Part shown: in pieces, positions 42,652 to 56,226 of the stretch
How the letters are laid out: each line of letters begins with the position of its first letter
Position numbering within the stretch: the first letter of the stretch is position 1
From: Arctopsyche grandis
Lineage: Eukaryota; Arthropoda; Insecta; Trichoptera; Hydropsychidae
NCBI RefSeq assembly: GCF_051622035.1
Contig: NC_135361.1
Location: 30,867,205 to 30,931,204, forward strand
Direction of reading: 5' to 3'
Length of the DNA stretch: 64,000 bases
Notes under the pieces: generated by a model
Told to the model about the DNA's origin: nothing
Seen by the model: only the letters and a program-made list of their open reading frames with translations
The model's database searches: none
Translations under genes and position numbers: made by a program

Positions 42652-44433
42652 CCACTTCCGATGAGTTGGTTTACATTATATTGACTTCCATGACAGTAAA
42701 ATGGGCATTTTAAATATAATATTCATAATTAGTGGAGATTCACCACATACTTTTATTGAAATACACTAAAATAAAAGTTATTTTTTAAAGCATAACAAAT
42801 TAAGTTTATTTCCTATCAACATTGTTAAACAACAAATTTATAAACCCAGCACAATAATTCTTCAAACGTTTATCTGTTGTAATCTTGGAATACACTGAAA
42901 CAGCAATTCATATTTTGTTACAGATATTTTTTCATATTGGTTATGTTTATTTTTCTTATTTTCCACTTTTTACATACATATTATTTTTTACAATGCTGTT
43001 GAATATTCATATGTATACACACTATATACAGAATCTGGTGTATCATACATGTTTATTTGCCTTGTTAGTCATATCCGTTGTAGTAATTCACCTACCACAC
43101 GTCTTTACAAAGAAGTGCGCATTCATGAGAAAGGAAAGCAACACATTTAATTGAAGTATGAATTATTTACAATATGACTTATTAAAAAAAAACCACCCAC
43201 AGTTACCTCAACGCTAAATGCTTGTGCTAAATATTCAACCAGTATTATACATTATTGTTTCAATCAAATTACACTCATGTATACCTGATATTATTTGGCA
43301 ATTCAGTGAAATTACACTAAATGAACAATAACAGAACAATGTAAACAATGATAAGGATTTGTCGCACTCTATATAATACGAAACTGTACGTATGGTCAGC
43401 AACAAGACGACTGATAATCTCTGATGTGTTTCGCTATACCTACATATAAATACATCTCTCGTTTGTCAGAGATTGTTAAACACGTTTAATTTTGCCGGCC
43501 AATTCAAAGAAGAAGGGTTCAGGTATCTGTTAAACACTATAAAAATATATTAAATACAGTTAAATAATAAATTTGAATCTCAATACAATCTGATATTGCA
43601 TTAAAAACATCTTCATATCAATATATTATATGAAGACACATAAAATTTGTCACTTACTTATTGTTAATTGTGACCAAACTGCAAAATTCATCAACATCTC
43701 TGTTTGATATGTTTATGAATTATTTAAAATAATTGAGTACATTGAAAAAACATTGATCGCTATAGTTTGAGAATGAGGTGATTGCCAGTTTGAGACTGGA
43801 TACAATGGTGAGTAATACCGAGAATATGAGATTGAATTATTGGTTTATTATTGAAATAAATATTCTCTGGTGGATTTGAAACTTGTATAAAATACTGATC
43901 AACATTTTCTACAGGGTCATCGTTTGTGCTGTTTATGACATATGCAATCTTTCCATATGATAGCCGATGGTAAGTTTGCAATTTTCAAAACAAAAACAAG
44001 TTGTTCTATGGAAAATGTTTATTTGTATAAATATATAAATTAATCTTATCATTTCAACAGTAAATAAATAGTTTCCAGCTAACAATAAAAGTGGAGATGT
44101 TTTCATTGCATTACATTTACATTTCATGGACAAAGAAAAATATGTTATTACATTAATTCTTAAAAAGACGTAATTAGTTTTTAAAAATATTTATTATATG
44201 TACATAGTATTAGTATATACCAGAATTTTTATACTGCGTTATTTTTTAATTTTTATAAATACGAGTCAAAGTTAAAAAAATCTTAACTGAATTTTTGAAT
44301 AAATGATGCCTGAGCATTATTACTCCCAAATAACAAATATATCATATCTAAACGCAAATGGAAGTTTTGGAATTTTTTAACATTTAATCTATCTACCTAC
44401 ATTGTATGTACTAACAATCTACCATTCTATATA
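42652..44433. other. Intergenic; weak exon-like pieces only
   Basis: On the plus strand a hydrophobic frame at 42926-43154 follows TTTGTTACAG. An exon-like stretch 43915-43971 sits between TTTTCTACAG and GGTAAGTTTG (SSFVLFMTYAIFPYDS). On the minus strand a frame at 44133-43933 reads MKTSPLLLLAGNYLF. None join into a model that I can defend; one could belong to another membrane-family relic. Confidence 0.3.
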
Positions 44434-47121
44434 CTATACTATAACCTCAGGTGAATACTTAGGCACATCATTTTCTGCAGCCGTTTCATTTTCTATTCTT
44501 TTTTTTGGTTTTATTTTGGCGAATTCATCAGACAATGCACTCCAAAATGAAATGTATAATACTGAAATCAAATAAAATATTAAATGCAAAAAATATTTCA
44601 CAAATAATATGAAGCATAAATAAATAAATATAATAAGAACAAATAAAATATAGCATACCGCATACAAAAAATGCAAAACCAAAAGCAAAAGCTCCGTCAG
44701 CTCTCATATCTTTAGCAGAAAAACGTAGAAAACTATACATTTTTAAAAACAGGGCAATTGAAATACAGATGATCTCTTTAGTAACAAATGACAGAAATAT
44801 ATCCAATGTTTTATTCTGCAACGAAATATGTATGTGTTATATATGTATGAACAACGTTTACGAATTTTCTTCATTAATAAAAAAGTAGTACCAACCGAAA
44901 AGATTTTACAGATGAGATTATAGTATATATATAGGTTTACCATCTCGACTATGACACCGAAATATACCATATACAATTCTATCGGTGTATCTGAAAGATT
45001 CATGAAAAAGTCATTTACAAAATTTAAAAGTTTAAAATAAAATAATGCAATATTGTTTTGAAAAAAATTACTACTTCCGATTTACGAATTCTTACCGAAA
45101 CCTTATCAACTTTAAGTAAGTACATAAAGAATATAAATATAATTTTTCAGCTTGATACGTTCAGTGGTATTGAAAAAATCATGTGGTCATTTTTGACTTT
45201 TATAAGAGGAAAAAATCCCACTTCCGGTTTATGAAATTTACTGATTTTTTTTTATTTTCATCACATTGAGACAAGTATTATACTTGAATTTTCTCGTGAA
45301 GAGCACATACATATATTTAACGGATCCAAAAAAATAGTGGAAGAAAAATTGAAATAGAGTAAACTGCCAACTTCTGCTTGACGGGTGTTCACAAAATTTT
45401 ATATATATAACTTAATTTTAAATTAAAACCTCTTAATATGAAATTTCAGTTCAATATAATAAAAGGTTTCTGAGAAAAACATAAAAAATTTCGATTCTCT
45501 AAGAGCAGCGGTCACCAACCTACGAGAGATTTTCATCCCGCCAAAAAAAAAATGACCTGATTTTTAAAAACTAATTTAGAATTTAAAATTTGACCTGATC
45601 GTGATATTTTATACGAAGAAGCAAATTCCTTCACAATTTCTATTGGGGTATAGCTTCCAGGTAGTTAAGACCCAAATGAAATGCAAAAAGCAACTTTCCG
45701 TTCTTCTTTTGTTATCATGCTAAATCGTTTGAAACAAAATTGGAATTATTTAAAAATCACCTCGTGCAAAATAATTTTACTCATTTTCCTCATTCTGGTA
45801 ATTTGTTTAAAACTATCCCTATTCAGAATTTTCCGATATTCCGAATCAATATCAACGATATTGAAGAAGATTTTTAATTGGAATTAATCGATCTTCAAAA
45901 TGAAACGTTAATTATGTAAATTTTATGCTAAATTGGAGGAGTCTGATTATACAAAAATAAAAGCATTTGTAAGAAAAATCATATCAATTTTTGGTAGGAC
46001 ATACGTTTTCCAAAATGAAATATATTAAATCCAAAAATCGAAAATCGGAATCTGGAAATTTGAAACCATACATTACATATAAAAATTAGTTCCTCAAAAC
46101 AGGCGCATACATCGCACTAATTAAAATATTAACATATTTTTGTTCCATCAATAATTATCTTATATGGGTGAATGTAAAACTAATAAAATAAAAAAATATA
46201 ATAATTTTAATGCATTTTTTATAGCTATACAACTGTTTTTTCGAATTTTTACATATTTACAGCACATATGTATGTATGTACATGCAAGCATATTGATTGT
46301 ACTCGTATGTCTCATTTTTTCTAGGTTCTCCTCAGTAAATACGTGTTTTGAAAACGAAACCTCTTCATGATCGCTCAATGTTGTTTGCACGCTAAGTAAA
46401 TATGTACATATATTGATTTTTTTTTTAATTTAAAATATTTTTAAAAACCATGTTCATTATAGAAAATTATTATGTAGCGTAAAAATCACAGGAGGAGGGG
46501 TGGGGAAAATACATCCTAAGTCCGGTCCGTGAATTACACCAAACAAATAAGCAAAAAAAGTTTGTATAGCACTGGCATATGTATGTTGGTGACACGGTCT
46601 GTAGTCTCCTTTACGTCAATTATTAATTAATTTCCAAAACTGCACGCATTTTTAACGAAATGTATGTATGAACATACGTGTTTGTAGTTTCATTTGCAAT
46701 TCAAATTCTGGCATATTTTTATTTCGTTTTCTTAACACACATATTCTTCTCATATTTTATATTTTCCAGATGCTTAACATGGTGAAAAATATATGACATA
46801 GTTTAATTATATATGACATACATATGTATGTATACATATCAGATTAAATTAACGATGAAAGTGTAAAATAAAATTATAATCACCTTTATAATCAGTCGAA
46901 CTTGAATCAGAATATAAATACAAAACATTTAACAGGCTGGCGACCTTAAAAATATAAAAAAATTGCAAAATTAATTATTATATATTGGTTAATACTATTA
47001 ATATTTTGACGTATGCATTATACAAATTTACAGATAATTTGTATTTATATCAGCTTACAAATCCTGTAATACACCATATTAAAGCTGCACACCTTAGGCC
47101 GCCTTCTCCACGTGCCGACAT
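44434..47121 (-). CDS. Small multi-pass membrane protein, family member 4 (5 exons)
   Basis: Minus-strand exons in coding order: 47121-47059, 46944-46884, 44990-44896, 44815-44659 and 44561-44434, phases 0,1,0,1, GT..AG introns; 167 residues. It starts MSARGEGGLRCAALIWCITG. Four hydrophobic spans, near residues 10-33, 45-70 (VYFGVIVEMVNLYIYYNLIC), 80-100 (KEIICISIALFLKMY) and 112-135 (FAFGFAFFVCG). A short charged tail ends EVIV. Exon 2 (SDSSSTDY) and the exon 3 end (LICKIFS) are shared with member 2 at 25.8 kb, so the two are sister genes in opposite orientation. Intron 2 (1.9 kb) contains a CTTCCGGTT repeat and a hAT-like end. Function unknown; membrane location inferred. Confidence 0.76.
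45010..45510 (+). repeat. CTTCCGGTT family, intronic copy
   Basis: TTACTACTTCCGATTTACGAATT, TTTTTCAGCTTGATACGTTC, CCCACTTCCGGTTTATGAAA and GAAATTTCAGTTCAATATAA match the copies at 20 and 51 kb in order. At its right edge (45509) a hAT-type end CAGCGGTCACCAACCTACGAG begins, without a found partner. Confidence 0.72.
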
Positions 47122-47578
47122 TTTGTAATTACAAGTATCTGAAAATAAACAACAAATGTTTTCAGCAAATAAATTGGCAGGGCTTTCTATAATAGTTGTA
47201 TTAAAATCATACCATCGACGTAAAATCCATTTTCAAAATTTGAATGATTCTTTTCATTGATATTTAATCCAAACTTACATGTATTCATGTACACATTTAT
47301 CTCACTTATAAATGGGTACACTCGCTGTCCATTTATGCTGAATTTGCATGTCCATTTATACTCGTGAAACCCCTTGTTTATAATACACGAAAGTTATAGT
47401 GTGTTTACAGATGAGAAAATTATACACAAAACATAATATCTAGATATTGTCCCCATATATGTACTAATAACGTAAAATAGATGTACATAATATGTACAAG
47501 TACTTGATTAATTCTGGGTATGATTTTCAGGGGGCTACACAACTTCATATATACACATACATATGTGCTAGGGATCCC
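47122..47578. other. Upstream region of membrane gene 4
   Basis: Contains the gene's 5' leader up to the CAG|ATAC acceptor at about 47135-47141 and then AT-rich sequence. No promoter motif could be assigned. Confidence 0.35.
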
Positions 47579-48451
47579 AATCGAATATTAGAATTATTCG
47601 TCTGATTTTTCAGGCATTCGTTATTCGAATATTTCATCAACTATTCGAATATTGTTTGTGTATATATTTTTTTATAAAATAAATACACAAAATCAATATG
47701 AAAAGAGTGATGACGAAGAAGCCGACGATTATGAAAAAAATTAAATATGTAATGGGGATAATTGTGATGAAAATAAAGATAATGAGGAAGATGAAATGTC
47801 TACATGTGAAGAAATGGATTTTTGTTCATTAAATACAGAAATGTTTGAAGAAAATCACTTTTCGATCGATAATAATCTATACGAAATTTTAGAAAACATC
47901 AGAAAAATAATACCAATATTTAAGAAGTTACCGATGAAATATACATTTTTTAGCATAAATCATAATGAAAAAATAAAATAAAAAATTTAAATTATTATTG
48001 GATGTAAAAACGAGGCGGAATTCAATGACAAATATGATAAGACGATTTATTCGTGTTTACGAAAGTGTAAACATAGCACTAAAAGAATATAATCTCAATA
48101 CTGTTTCTAAGAATGAAATTGATGTTCTTATTCCCGTTGAAACCACAATCAAAGAATTAAGCTGAGAAGAGGTAAGTAAAAATAGTGCATCTTTAATAAC
48201 AGGAGAAGGAGTTCATACATTTTTATCTTATATTTTATGTGTGTATTTTAGTTTTATATGTTTATTTCTTTTTTTTCAATTATATATTATTAATTGTAAT
48301 ATATTACATATATAAATATAATGTAATATATGATTAGTACATATGTTATTACCTTTTTTTAAATTTTCGAATACATTCAAATATTCGAATAGCTCTTGAT
48401 TTACTATTCGATATTCGAATAGTTGAAGTCGACGAATAATTGGGATCCCTA
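47579..48451 (+). mobile_element. hAT element with transposase remnant
   Basis: Ends TAGGGATCCCAAT and ATTGGGATCCCTA, with subterminal ATTCGAATATT repeats on both sides, flanked by ATATGTGC / ATATGTAT (47571-47578 and 48452-48459; 6 of 8 match). Inside, the plus strand reads IRKIIPIFKKLPMKYTFF, then in another frame LDVKTRRNSMTNMIRRF and ALKEYNLNTV...VETTIKELS, matching the central part of hAT transposases (L.LDV.TRWNS...M..R). Frames are broken and the dimerisation domain is missing. Confidence 0.72.
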
Positions 48452-49264
48452 ATATGTATGTGCACACAAGAAAAAGTGACAATTTCAAAAATGGATGGAC
48501 TAGCAATGCTACATAGATACATATATACATAAGTGGTGTGTAAATTGAGAATTCCAAATTGATAAAATTATCTAACAAAATCGCACGATAATAATATCCT
48601 ACGCGTACAAGAAGATTCATAATGACACGTTCAAAATTAGAATACAGGTGACTACATCAGTATAAACTTGCAAGTAAGGTATTCAAAGAAATATTTATTT
48701 TTCAAATATGATGAATTTTTAAAACATATATGTATATATCTAATGAGTTGATGAAGTGATTGAACATGTCAAGATTATATTGATATCCTACCAGCACGAA
48801 TTGTTTGCGTACACGTAAGTAATTGCTTACGAAAGCAATACTAATTTACATACGTATCGATAATTCGTATATTTATACGCAGATAAAGTAATTATAGATA
48901 TTACACTATGTATGAATTTTCTTGGACGTGATTGTGATTTTACATTTCTTAACGAATAACGTTTCGATTAGCTTTTGGAATTTTTTTGTATCTCCTAACA
49001 ATTCCATATATTAAATTTTATAATAATTGTAATAGAATAGAATACTTTATAATAAACAACTTTTTGATTTTTTTTAAATATATTTAATAACTTTTTAAAC
49101 AAATAAAACTACTATTTTTAATATCAATAGTCAGAACCAAACCAATAACTTGACCCTCAAAATATTGCTAAACTACAATCAGATCAAATTGATATAAATC
49201 AAGTCTGCATGTTTATTCATATTGCAGATTTATACTACATAGGTTGAGTAAAACCAACAACGAA
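48452..49264. other. AT-rich spacer with repeat Y, copy 2 (reverse)
   Basis: At 48780-48905 GCACGAATTGTTTGCGTACA, CGTAAGTAATTGCTTACG and AAGTAATTATAGATATTAC are the reverse complement of 23931-24060. Otherwise nothing recognised. Confidence 0.5.
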
Positions 49265-49575
49265 TTCTATTGAAACAATGTTGTAACGAATAGAGTGATG
49301 ATGGTGGTGATATTTGGCTCACCTGACAGACAACGTAAGGAAAATGGAGAGTGAAAAGCAGACGGTGAGCCGATTCAAACACCCTGGACTTAGTGAAAGA
49401 ATGACAGATGACAGATGATGATGATCTATACTATCTCCATTGATTATCCATTCATCCAATCTACAGGGGTTACCAAAAAGAAATGTAATTACAAATAGTT
49501 ATTTTAATCAAATCGTATTTTCAATGTCTAAAAAAAGTCATGATTGATCAGCTATTTTCACTGCAATTCTGATCA
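49265..49575 (-). repeat. Interspersed repeat X, copy 2
   Basis: The reverse complement of 18975-19300: CACCTGACAGACAACGT, GAGCCGATTCAAACAC, ACAGATGATGATGATC, CATTGATTATCCATTCATCC and GATTGATCAGCTATTTTCAC in order. Confidence 0.6.
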
Positions 49576-49585
49576 ATTCTACAAT

Positions 49586-50715
49586 TAAGGCTTCCAATCC
49601 CGGGATCCCGGTGTATTCTGGTACCTTAAATCACGGTACTGAAACTAGTCGGACTACCGGGATTACAAGTGCTAGTAGACATTTCTTTAAAAATAATAAG
49701 GAAAAATATAAAACGACATTATATAATGCGGGAGGAACTATGACAGTCATAGTCTATTTGTTTGCTCTGATTCGTTTCCATGAAATTTACTTTTTATGAG
49801 ACCTGTGTTATTCAGGATCGAACATGATCCATTGTTTCTCAGTCGCACTGTGGATTTTCAAGTGTTCGAATCCCGTTAAGTGGTGTTTGTTGTACTAAGA
49901 CGCTGTTGTCTTTGTTAATTGTACGAAGATTATCTGTTTTGATGTGGGTAAATTTTATTATAATATTTATATGTCCAGTTTTTTGATATATAGCACTATA
50001 GACTACATTAAAATTAATTATTGAATGAAATTCATTGGAAATTTTCAGTAATAGGATGAACACAGTGCAATAGGATGAAAACGGTGTTCAAAATATCACC
50101 AATATACACAGACACACACATACATTTTTTCTAGATCATGAAAACGTGATCAGTGATCGATTCCAAGTTCGAATCAGTCAAAATCTCGAGTTGGAATTTT
50201 CACATGATCACAAAACTTCATCTATTGTTACTACGTACATATGTACGAAGTTACTACGTATGTACATACGTACTACGATGAAGTAAGAATATCACTGAAA
50301 TATTAATAAATATTAAGAATATCCAATGAATTTCATTCAATAATAATTTATTTTTACTACGTACATAAAGAAAGTAAAAACGAATCAAAGAATCAAAGTC
50401 ATGTTTTTTTAATTACATACATCATAGGATGCGTTTTTTTTAATATTACAGAAATCTATCCATTTATGCGACCCGAAATTTTGCAGAATGTAGCCAAAAC
50501 CAAAACAAGATCGCCAATATGGGATTTTGTTTTGCCTGAAACATAGGGATAGTTTGCAAAATGCAATTCAACATTTTTGAAATATGAAAATATGCAATTT
50601 AACATTTTTTTCTTATACATTTAATTTCCCGATGGTAGCACCGGGATTCCGAGGTCTTAAATTCCCAGCATCGCAATCCCGGTGCTGAAGAAACCTTTCG
50701 GGATTGGAAGCACTA
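49586..50715. mobile_element. Non-autonomous hAT-like element
   Basis: TIR TAAGGCTTCCAATCCC ... GGGATTGGAAGCACTA, flanked by TCTACAAT / TCTATAGT (6 of 8). Subterminal CCGGGAT blocks at both ends. It contains a CTTCCGGTT-family terminus at 50080-50300 and a tRNA B-box-like GTTCGAATCCCG near 49864. No transposase. Confidence 0.6.
50080..50300 (+). repeat. CTTCCGGTT family, terminal part
   Basis: AAACGGTGTTCAAAATATCACC, GATCATGAAAACGTGATC, CAGTGATCGATTCCAAGTTC and ACAAAACTTCATCTATTGTT, then the end with palindromic ACTACGTACATATGTACG variants. Confidence 0.75.
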
Positions 50716-51089
50716 TCTATAGTATACTCTCAGGTTCCTCGTCCTTTCACAAATCCTATATGTTATATAGTGTTTTAATCAGAGAGATTCTTAATCAATT
50801 TTTTATTAAGAGATTCTCAATCCTTCTATTTTAGAAGACATCAAATTTTGATCTTAATGTACAAAACTTTTGGGACCAATATTCTCATGAACTCGCCTCT
50901 ATCAAATGCTATTAATCTTTTACATATTGGCAGTGCATGTTGATATGATAACTGCCAATTATATATTTTTCGTGATTTAAATGTATATATTATTTGCTTT
51001 ATTTTACTGTATCGTTGTTCTAACCTTTTGTGCTATTTTTTTTAATTATATATTTTATGTATAATATTTATTGATTTTTTGGTCTTATT

Positions 51090-52030
51090 GACGGATTGAA
51101 AATACTTTAAAAATAGAAAAAAATACTTCTTCGGTTTTCGAATTCTGACCAAAACCTTATCAACTCTAAGTTAGTACATAAATAATAAAAATATAAATTT
51201 TCAGCTTGATACGTTCAGGGGTGTGGAAATAACCCTGTGGTCACAACATTTTTGACTTTTATAAGATTAAAAAATCCTACTTTAAGTTTATTAAATTTAT
51301 TTTAGTTTCATCACATTGATACTACGATTATACTATAATTTTCTTGTGAAAATATTTCAAGGATAAAAAAAAATAGTGGAAGAAAAATATAACAAGAATA
51401 AACTGCCATTTCCGGTTGACGGGTGTTCATTAAATTTTATATATAGCTTTTTATTAAGTTAAAACTTCTAAATATGACATTTCAGTTCAATACAAGAAAG
51501 GGTTTCTGAGAAAAAAATTAAAATATCGATTCTTTAGAGTAAAAGTACTACTTTCGGTTGAGGTAAAAATATTTTTAAAAAAATTGTATGAAATTTATAA
51601 TTTATATTACATAAATAAAAAATCAGTCTAATCCGTTGAGTAGTTAGGGAGATAATTGAATCCAAAAACTAACAAAAAGATGACATCTAAAAGGTACAGT
51701 TTCCGGTCAACTTAAAAATTTAAAAAATATTACGTAGTATTATATAATATAATAGTAAGAATTTCAGTAACCGTTATCAAGTTTCAGTTTGATAGGACTC
51801 ACGGTGTTCAAAAAATCCCCAAAATTCACAGACTATTACTATTCTATCACACAAACAGACAGCATACACACACACCGACATTTTTTTCTAGACCACGAAA
51901 ACGTGATCAGTGATCGGATCTGAGTTCGAATTAATCAAAATCTCAAGTTCGAATGTTCGCATGATCACAAAACTTCATCTATCGTTACTTCGTACATACA
52001 TATGTACATAGATAAAGTAAAAAGTGGAAA
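51090..52030 (+). repeat. CTTCCGGTT family, near-complete copy
   Basis: Runs from CGAATTCTGACCAAAACCTT through TTTCAGCTTGATACGTTCAG, CCATTTCCGGTTGACGGG, TACTACTTTCGGTTGAGG, TTTCCGGTCAACTTAAAA, a short CA run, ACCACGAAAACGTGATCAGT and ACTTCATCTATCGTTACT to GATAAAGTAAAA. No target duplication seen. Confidence 0.8.
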
Positions 52031-53253
52031 AATGGTGCATATGCCAAGAATATGTTTAGGTTTATAGTAGCAGAAGATGACGGTGTTTGTGACATTTTCT
52101 CAAGCTGTTAGATATTATTTAATTTACATACATATATAATTTGTTATTTAGTTCAGGATATTTGGGAAAGGTGACAAATCTACATAATGGACCCAATATG
52201 GACCCGATATATGACTAATTTACTTTAATTAATGTATCATTAAAAACTTGATACCTTCCTGGTCGAAATGCGATATTTAGAAATTGCATTTAGCCAAGGA
52301 ATAAAATTTGGGTTTTTATGTTTTATTAGAGACCCTTTGTCAAATAATATTTATGAATTTATGACAGACAGTGCTTTTGCTGGAAATAGTATTTTATTAA
52401 TACGGTTATTTCTAAATTTGAACGTTTCAATCAGATTGTTTTTAATATTTGCATATTGAAATCCAAAAATGCTTACGGTATATTCAGATAACGAGTCAAC
52501 TATTTGTTATATAACTGTGGTTTGGTGAAGGAAATATCTTGGTGATTGGTAAAAACCGAGTTCTCGCTAAAACTGTATTTGTATTCTGTAAATTTTACTA
52601 TTTTATTAAACACTAAAAATAGCATACTTTCGGAAACGCTTACAATGAATCATAATCAATTATCTAAAATGAAATAAATCTACTAATGCCGACTGTAAAC
52701 TGTTATGATTTAACAGAATGTGAGGGAACGGGAAAAAGTGTCGGTGAATGTCTCCAAGGCAGCGTAGTCCAAGTCCAAGATCGTTTTTCGTTTATATTTT
52801 TACGTTTATTGTTGGTGGTAAGTTACAGGGTACGACCGACATGGGTCGTTTGTCGATCAACAATCAGCAATTGTTTATAAAGTAATTTTAAGGTGGTTTA
52901 AATTGAACGATCGACATTTTGTCGATCGATTCAATAGACTGACTCTATTCTACTGACTATTTCTAAGTATATCTCAGAGCTTCTAAGGTTCTCTCTCTCT
53001 CTCTCTCTGACTAACTGGTTACAAGTAGGGGGTTTATATATTGAATTTATTATAAGGGAGGAGGTGTCTTCGTATGTTTACTACCAATCAGATGGCAGCG
53101 ATTTCTCGGGTCGATACAATGATCTAGGTGTACAGATGTTCACACATAGTGGTGAATTGACTTTAAAAGTTACAATTGGCTTTGAAAAGAGAAATTTCAG
53201 CGTATTCTTAACAATGCTTGACCCTTATGCGGGTGTTGTAAATAGGTACATAT
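52031..53253. other. No supported gene
   Basis: Short frames at 52268-52459 and 52686-52880 lack family motifs. A TC run occurs at 52991-53008, and the hairpin GATCGACA-TTT-TGTCGATC near 52908-52926. Confidence 0.4.
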
Positions 53254-53659
53254 CGTAGCGTATACTAAAAAGAGCCGCCGATTAAGTGCAATCGGATTAG
53301 GCCGAGGCGCATCCCTGACACTGTGCGACCGTTATAATTGGTTTCAAGGATTATCTCTAGACTAAGTGCATGTAGGCTAAACAATGGCCTCCGAATTGGC
53401 CGCTATTGGTCACTTCTCAGAAGTGACCGATACCGTGGGACTGAGTGTCGTGGGAATACATATCCGGGTACATGCCTAAACAATAGGGAAGTAACCGGAT
53501 GTCGAAGATGCTCGAAGATCAGTTATAAGGCGGTACTTAGGCGATATCAAGACATTCTGGACGGAGCACTGCCAGTGTGTGTATCTGCTTAATCACCAAT
53601 AAATGCTGTGAAACGACTTTGGCCTTTTACTTGGATCCTCCACCCAAGTCTACGCAACA
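53254..53659 (+). mobile_element. Solo LTR, copy 4
   Basis: Starts CGTAGCGTATACTAAAAAG (first base mutated from T) and ends TACGCAACA, with a perfect 4-bp duplication ATAT (53250-53253 and 53660-53663). It contains AATAAA near the end. 406 bp, matching copies 1-3. Confidence 0.82.
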
Positions 53660-53663
53660 ATAT

Positions 53664-54560
53664 GTATGTTAAAGGGATGATACAATGTGGACCAGGTGCA
53701 TTTCGCGTGATTGTTCAATGTTTCGGACTTTGAAAGAAAACATTGACTTCTCACGATCGCAGATTTTCGCTCAGATAAAAGGGAGCTTTGCACCTGACTA
53801 ATAAATTTGATCTTGACATTGTGAAAGTCTTTTCAAATCATAGTTTCAGATACATTTTGTATCTTAAAAGTACGCAAAATCAAAAGAACATCTGCACCTT
53901 GCTTTTGACCATTGTATGACACCTTCAATGCATTTAGAATTGTATGGTATTCCAATATATAACAAAATCATTGATAATGTCCCCGGCTTTACGATAGTAG
54001 ATATCGCTTCTTACGATATTTGTATTTACGCAGCTAAGCAAATCAAGATATATATACATACATACATACATAGTTAAATCAGTTTTCAATATCAGTTTAC
54101 ATATCATTTTTAAACAAAATATGTTAACCGTAACAAAACTACAATAAAATGTCTATTTTTTATAGTATTTTACGACTACTTACAATGTCTACGAGCGACA
54201 AAATCTCATTAGTCAGTAAATTGTAGAAATAAACATAAAATTGTACAGTATATGTATATCGAAATTCATGAATGTAAACCGATTTTGAAACAAAACTAAA
54301 ATCAGGCAGTGAAATTTAACCAAAACAAAAACCAAGATCAAGTGGTGTATAGTAATAGGCCAGATATGTATGTATACATTTATATTATTTAAGAAAAAAA
54401 AAACTGAAAATGAAATTCTTCGCCTGTTTAAAAATCGTATTTACTATAAAAAGTTTTTACTTTTTTGTGGCAATTTATTATTATTATTATCAATTGCGAA
54501 ACACTGGAATAGATGTATATATTTGTATGTGATATGATATCTTATTTCTACATACATATA
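53664..54560. other. No recognised gene
   Basis: AT-rich with CATACATA runs. Nothing supported. Confidence 0.4.
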
Positions 54561-54880
54561 CGCATATACAGTGGCGGACTGGGACTGAAATTAGTGCATG
54601 CCAGGAGTTAAAGGGGGCCCCCCCAGGGTTAAAAAAATTTGTCCTCCCCCCCCATATAACAAAATTTTCTTCTTTCCATCACGCTAAAAATCAAGGGTAA
54701 AAAATAAATAAAATTTTCAAAAATGGGAATAAACAAATTTAGGTACAATAAAAACGGCAAAAGCAAAATAGATCCATAAATTACATTGTATATTTCGTTT
54801 TAACCCTTGTCCTAGGTAAATAGAATGCATCATAAAATAATGCGGCATAAAACCGGCTTTTACTTTCGGTAGAAAACAAT

Positions 54881-56226
54881 CAGGGACGTCATTTCAGCTT
54901 TTTCTTGGGGAGGGCAGGCAAAGATTTGTCAAATTGAATTTTTTTTCAAAAAATATTTTTTATATCGGAATAAAAATGGAAAATATTCTTTGCATACACC
55001 TTATTGAGTTATAAATATGAAAAAAATAAGTTTATTTTTGAAAAAATATTATGTAAAGTGAAAAAAGCGCCGCAGGCGAAAATTTTTTTCCAAAAATCTT
55101 CACATAATCGATCACTGATCACGTTTACATAATATAAAAAAATGTGTGCGGCTCTGTGTGTCTGAGTGTGTTTCTGTGTGTCTTTTTATTATTTTTACTA
55201 TTTTATATATGGATATGTATGTAAATAAAAAAATATTTTTATCTCAACCAGAAGTAGTACTTTTACCCTATAAGATCGAGGTATTTTTATTTTTTTCTCG
55301 GAAACTTTTGTTTCGACGTATTCAACTGACATTTCATATCTATAATTATAAACCTAATGCCAAGTTATATATAAAATTTCGTGAACACCCGTTAACCGAA
55401 AGTGACAGTTTACTCCTGTTGGCAGTTTACCGGATTTTTCTTCCACTATTTTAATCGACCCTTTAAATATGTCTGCTCTTCACGATTTTATGTATAATTC
55501 CTTGTATCAATGTGATGAAAATATAATTAAAAAAAATCGTCAAATTTAATTAACCAGAAGTGGAATTTTTTCCTCTTAAAAAAGTCAAAAAAATTTTTTA
55601 CCACACCCCTAAACGTATCAAGCTGAAAATTTATATTTGTATTCTTTGTGTACTAAATTTGATAAGGTTTTGGTCAGAAAGCAATTTTATTAAATAACTA
55701 AAACTTTTTTTGGACCGAATCTGTTACACATGAAGTTTAAATTCATCTCATTCGTTGTTTCGTGAGAGAATGGACGTCTGCAAATACATAAAATAAAAAT
55801 ACGACAAAAAATAAAATCAATTGTGATTGAACCGATTCAGTAAAATATTAATTTAAAATCTTTCTTGAAAACAAAAAATATACAAACTTTCGAAAAAATA
55901 AACGTTACACATCTGTTTTTGAGGCGAAATAAAGTAAAGGGGACCTTTCTATAGAATGAACAATTTCTAAGAATTTTACCCACGGCATACCACTTAAAAA
56001 CCAAAATATACTTGCTTTGAAATAATTTTTTTTTCAAAGCACATGGCAGCGATTATTTTATTAGTTACCCAAAAGTAACATACATAAGAAATAAACGTAG
56101 CATTCATAGATCCATAGAATCTCATTAATCATTAAATTCATAATATTTTCTAAATTCACACTATTCCTTAACTTAGGGGGTTGAGTGCCCTCCTATGCCC
56201 CCCCCCCCCCCCAAATTACGTCCCTG
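54881..56226. mobile_element. hAT element nested in the outer hAT
   Basis: Ends CAGGGACGTCATTT and AAATTACGTCCCTG (one mismatch), with TSD AAAACAAT / AAAAAAAT. It carries a C-run before its right end and hosts a reverse CTTCCGGTT-family copy. Confidence 0.8.
55090..55685 (-). repeat. CTTCCGGTT family, innermost of the nest (reverse)
   Basis: The plus strand reads CGATCACTGATCACGTTTAC, a TG-rich microsatellite, AACCAGAAGTAGTACTTTTA, GAACACCCGTTAACCGAAAG, TTAACCAGAAGTGGAATTTT and TGATAAGGTTTTGGTCAG, the reverse of the order at 51.1-52.0 kb. The open frame 55146-55454 is repeat-derived. Confidence 0.75.

Noticed and set aside
45509-45560. hAT element starting CAGCGGTCACCAACC
   Set aside because: Terminus-like, but the opposite end was not found; recorded only as an edge of the neighbouring repeat.
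49855-49885. tRNA gene suggested by GTTCGAATCCCG
   Set aside because: Only a B-box-like motif; no cloverleaf or anticodon arm could be folded around it.
55146-55454. Open frame of 102 codons
   Set aside because: Lies fully inside a CTTCCGGTT repeat copy and is not conserved in the other copies.
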